From positions 1 through 6,089 of the forward strand of contig CALIGP010000323.1 of NCBI GenBank assembly GCA_938021455.1: a stretch of DNA of 6,089 nucleotides, read 5' to 3'. This document shows positions 4,833-6,089 of the stretch, piece after piece (the first letter of the stretch is position 1; each line of letters starts with the position of its first letter). The translations under genes were made by a program, and so were the position numbers. Source of the stretch: an uncultured Lewinella sp. (lineage in GTDB: Bacteria > Bacteroidota > Bacteroidia > Chitinophagales > Saprospiraceae). The notes under the pieces are model-generated. The model saw only the letters and a program-made list of their open reading frames with translations. It ran no database searches and had not been told where the DNA came from.

Positions 4833-6089
4833 CTACTCTACTCGCAACCGCTCCTCCTCCACAAAGGGAATACCATCTTCGGAAATGCCCTCAATCCGAA
4901 TGAGGTAATTACCGATTCGATCTCCGGTAAAAAAGGTACAGCGAGCCTTCCCGTCAATAGTTCTCAGGTTAGGGTTCCAGTAAAGCGTGGACCGTTTGTC
5001 TGCCTTAGGGGCGTCGGTTAGTTCAAAGTAATCAGGAGAGTAGAACTCCCGAGCCTGATAATAACCAGGATGCACGATATTGAGCATGCCTGGATTCGGC
5101 CTCACGATCTCTCCATCCCGCTTGGTGACCAATGAAACGACTACGGCATCATTACTTGAATAATGCTGCGCGAGAAAGCCTTCCAGCACTTCAACTACCG
5201 CAATATCATTGGGGTTCAGATTATTAAGAACGGAGAGAGGAACGACAGAACCATCCACTACAATCAGTGGTTCTACCCCAGCCGTAAGGCTTCCGTACAA
5301 TAGCCGCGGACGGCCACCATCCGGAACCAGTTGGATACGGGGGACAATCGTTTTTATCAATTCATAAATACTCGCGTCCCGGAAGCCGTCAAACTGCGGG
5401 TCATCAGCCTCAAACTTCTGGGTTCCACCAAAATAAAAAACGCCCTTTTCTTTCATTCGATCCTTTATTTTTCGCTCCCGGATCTCCGCCTTATTCCGAC
5501 CAGTAGTCACCGTGACGGTTTCCAGATCAACAGACCACTCTGAGCCATCTGCGGGGTTTTCCCGCAAGGATTTGGCCATCTCGTAAGCATAAGCCTTTAA
5601 GGCCTGCGGGCGGTGAATTACCGACTTAAACCCAATAGAATCATTGTACGGAAGGGAGTCCGGACTAATCACGTGGATATCAACGAAACGGCTTCCCGTT
5701 CGTCCTGTTTCTCCTTCTTCCCGCTTATTCATCACTCGTTCATTGTGGGTACTTGCCTGTAGCATAACGTTGGTCGTATCGGTAAAGTCAAAGCCCTTAA
5801 AAACGAAGATCCCGTCTTCCTCCGTTGTCAACTCCAGAGACGTAAGGTTATCTGATGAAAGCACTTGCAACTGAACGTCCGCCTTTACTGCTTTCTCCCG
5901 CTCCTGCCGGGTAATTTTGCCAGCAATGGTAAGGTGTTCTTCGGGGGGATAGAGTAGGTCTGGCAGCCTACCGGCCAGCGCGTCTTGCCAGGTAAATTTC
6001 CGCCAGCCGTGCGTGAGCATTAGCAGGTCGATCAGTGTATTGGTCCGCGCGTTATCCGCCGCAAAATATTGTTGGATATTATTAATTCT
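4833..6089 (-). CDS. MG2/TonB-plug type surface protein, C-terminal 418 residues
   Basis: The frame is open to the window edge, so the N-terminus is missing; the internal ATG at 6020 (LLMLTHGWRKFTW) is not the start, since coding sense (NARTNTLIDLLM) continues upstream. The LLMLTHGWRKFTW motif (visible residues 22-34) is characteristic of large Bacteroidota proteins in which alpha-2-macroglobulin-like MG2 domains precede a TonB-receptor plug-like domain. After it come a carboxypeptidase-regulatory-like beta-sandwich (about 53-115; LTIAGKITRQ...EDGIFVFKG), a charged linker, and a plug-like domain (about 240-325; ASIYELIKT, EPLIVVDG, IAVVEVLEG, VVVSLVTKRDG). The C-terminus is another beta-rich segment (STLYWNPNLRTIDGKARCTFFT...YLIRIEGISEDG). 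No 22-strand barrel follows, so it is not itself a TonB-dependent transporter. The role is unknown, probably at the outer membrane or cell surface. It ends 96 bp before the GH5 gene on the same strand. Confidence 0.82.
   Translation of the reverse strand, partial: RINNIQQYFAADNARTNTLIDLLMLTHGWRKFTWQDALAGRLPDLLYPPEEHLTIAGKITRQEREKAVKADVQLQVLSSDNLTSLELTTEEDGIFVFKGFDFTDTTNVMLQASTHNERVMNKREEGETGRTGSRFVDIHVISPDSLPYNDSIGFKSVIHRPQALKAYAYEMAKSLRENPADGSEWSVDLETVTVTTGRNKAEIRERKIKDRMKEKGVFYFGGTQKFEADDPQFDGFRDASIYELIKTIVPRIQLVPDGGRPRLLYGSLTAGVEPLIVVDGSVVPLSVLNNLNPNDIAVVEVLEGFLAQHYSSNDAVVVSLVTKRDGEIVRPNPGMLNIVHPGYYQAREFYSPDYFELTDAPKADKRSTLYWNPNLRTIDGKARCTFFTGDRIGNYLIRIEGISEDGIPFVEEERLRVE

Overview
The window looks like chromosomal DNA of a Bacteroidota bacterium. 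It carries a phylum-type promoter (TTTG-N19-TAnnTTTG), a KDSA-like DAHP synthase of the kind Bacteroidota fuse to chorismate mutase, an MG2/TonB-plug surface protein typical of the phylum, and weak or absent Shine-Dalgarno sequences. The fairly high GC of the biosynthetic genes would suit a Saprospiria (Lewinella-like) organism, but that placement is a guess. All genes recognised read on the minus strand, so transcription runs from position 6089 towards 1.

Upstream part (6089 to 3735): the C-terminal 418 residues of a large MG2/TonB-plug surface protein, cut by the window edge, then after 96 bp a secreted single-domain GH5 glycoside hydrolase. These look like accessory cell-envelope and polysaccharide functions and are not linked to what follows.

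Downstream part (about 3656 to 1): an aromatic amino acid operon, promoter - leader - pheA (prephenate dehydratase with ACT domain) - class I aminotransferase - tyrA (prephenate dehydrogenase) - aroF-like DAHP synthase (3' end outside the window). With the chorismate mutase domain expected at the end of the last gene, the operon would encode the entry step of the shikimate pathway plus every step from chorismate to phenylalanine and tyrosine.

The most interesting element is the roughly 200-bp leader before pheA. It holds a perfect Bacteroidota promoter, a 5'-end hairpin, a 21-codon leader peptide with eight Phe/Tyr codons within ten consecutive positions (NFYFEYGFYFYP region), a 9-bp hairpin overlapping the last control codons, and a 14-bp perfect-stem intrinsic terminator ending 28 bases before the pheA start. 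This is the layout of a ribosome-mediated transcription attenuator sensing phenylalanine and tyrosine together, which matches the enzymes it would control. An automated call of pheA would probably start at 3568 in a different frame and run through the terminator, hiding this leader.

The aminotransferase-tyrA spacer holds a G-rich 16-bp tandem repeat with seven G-runs, a quadruplex-forming pattern on the template strand. tyrA starts with GTG.
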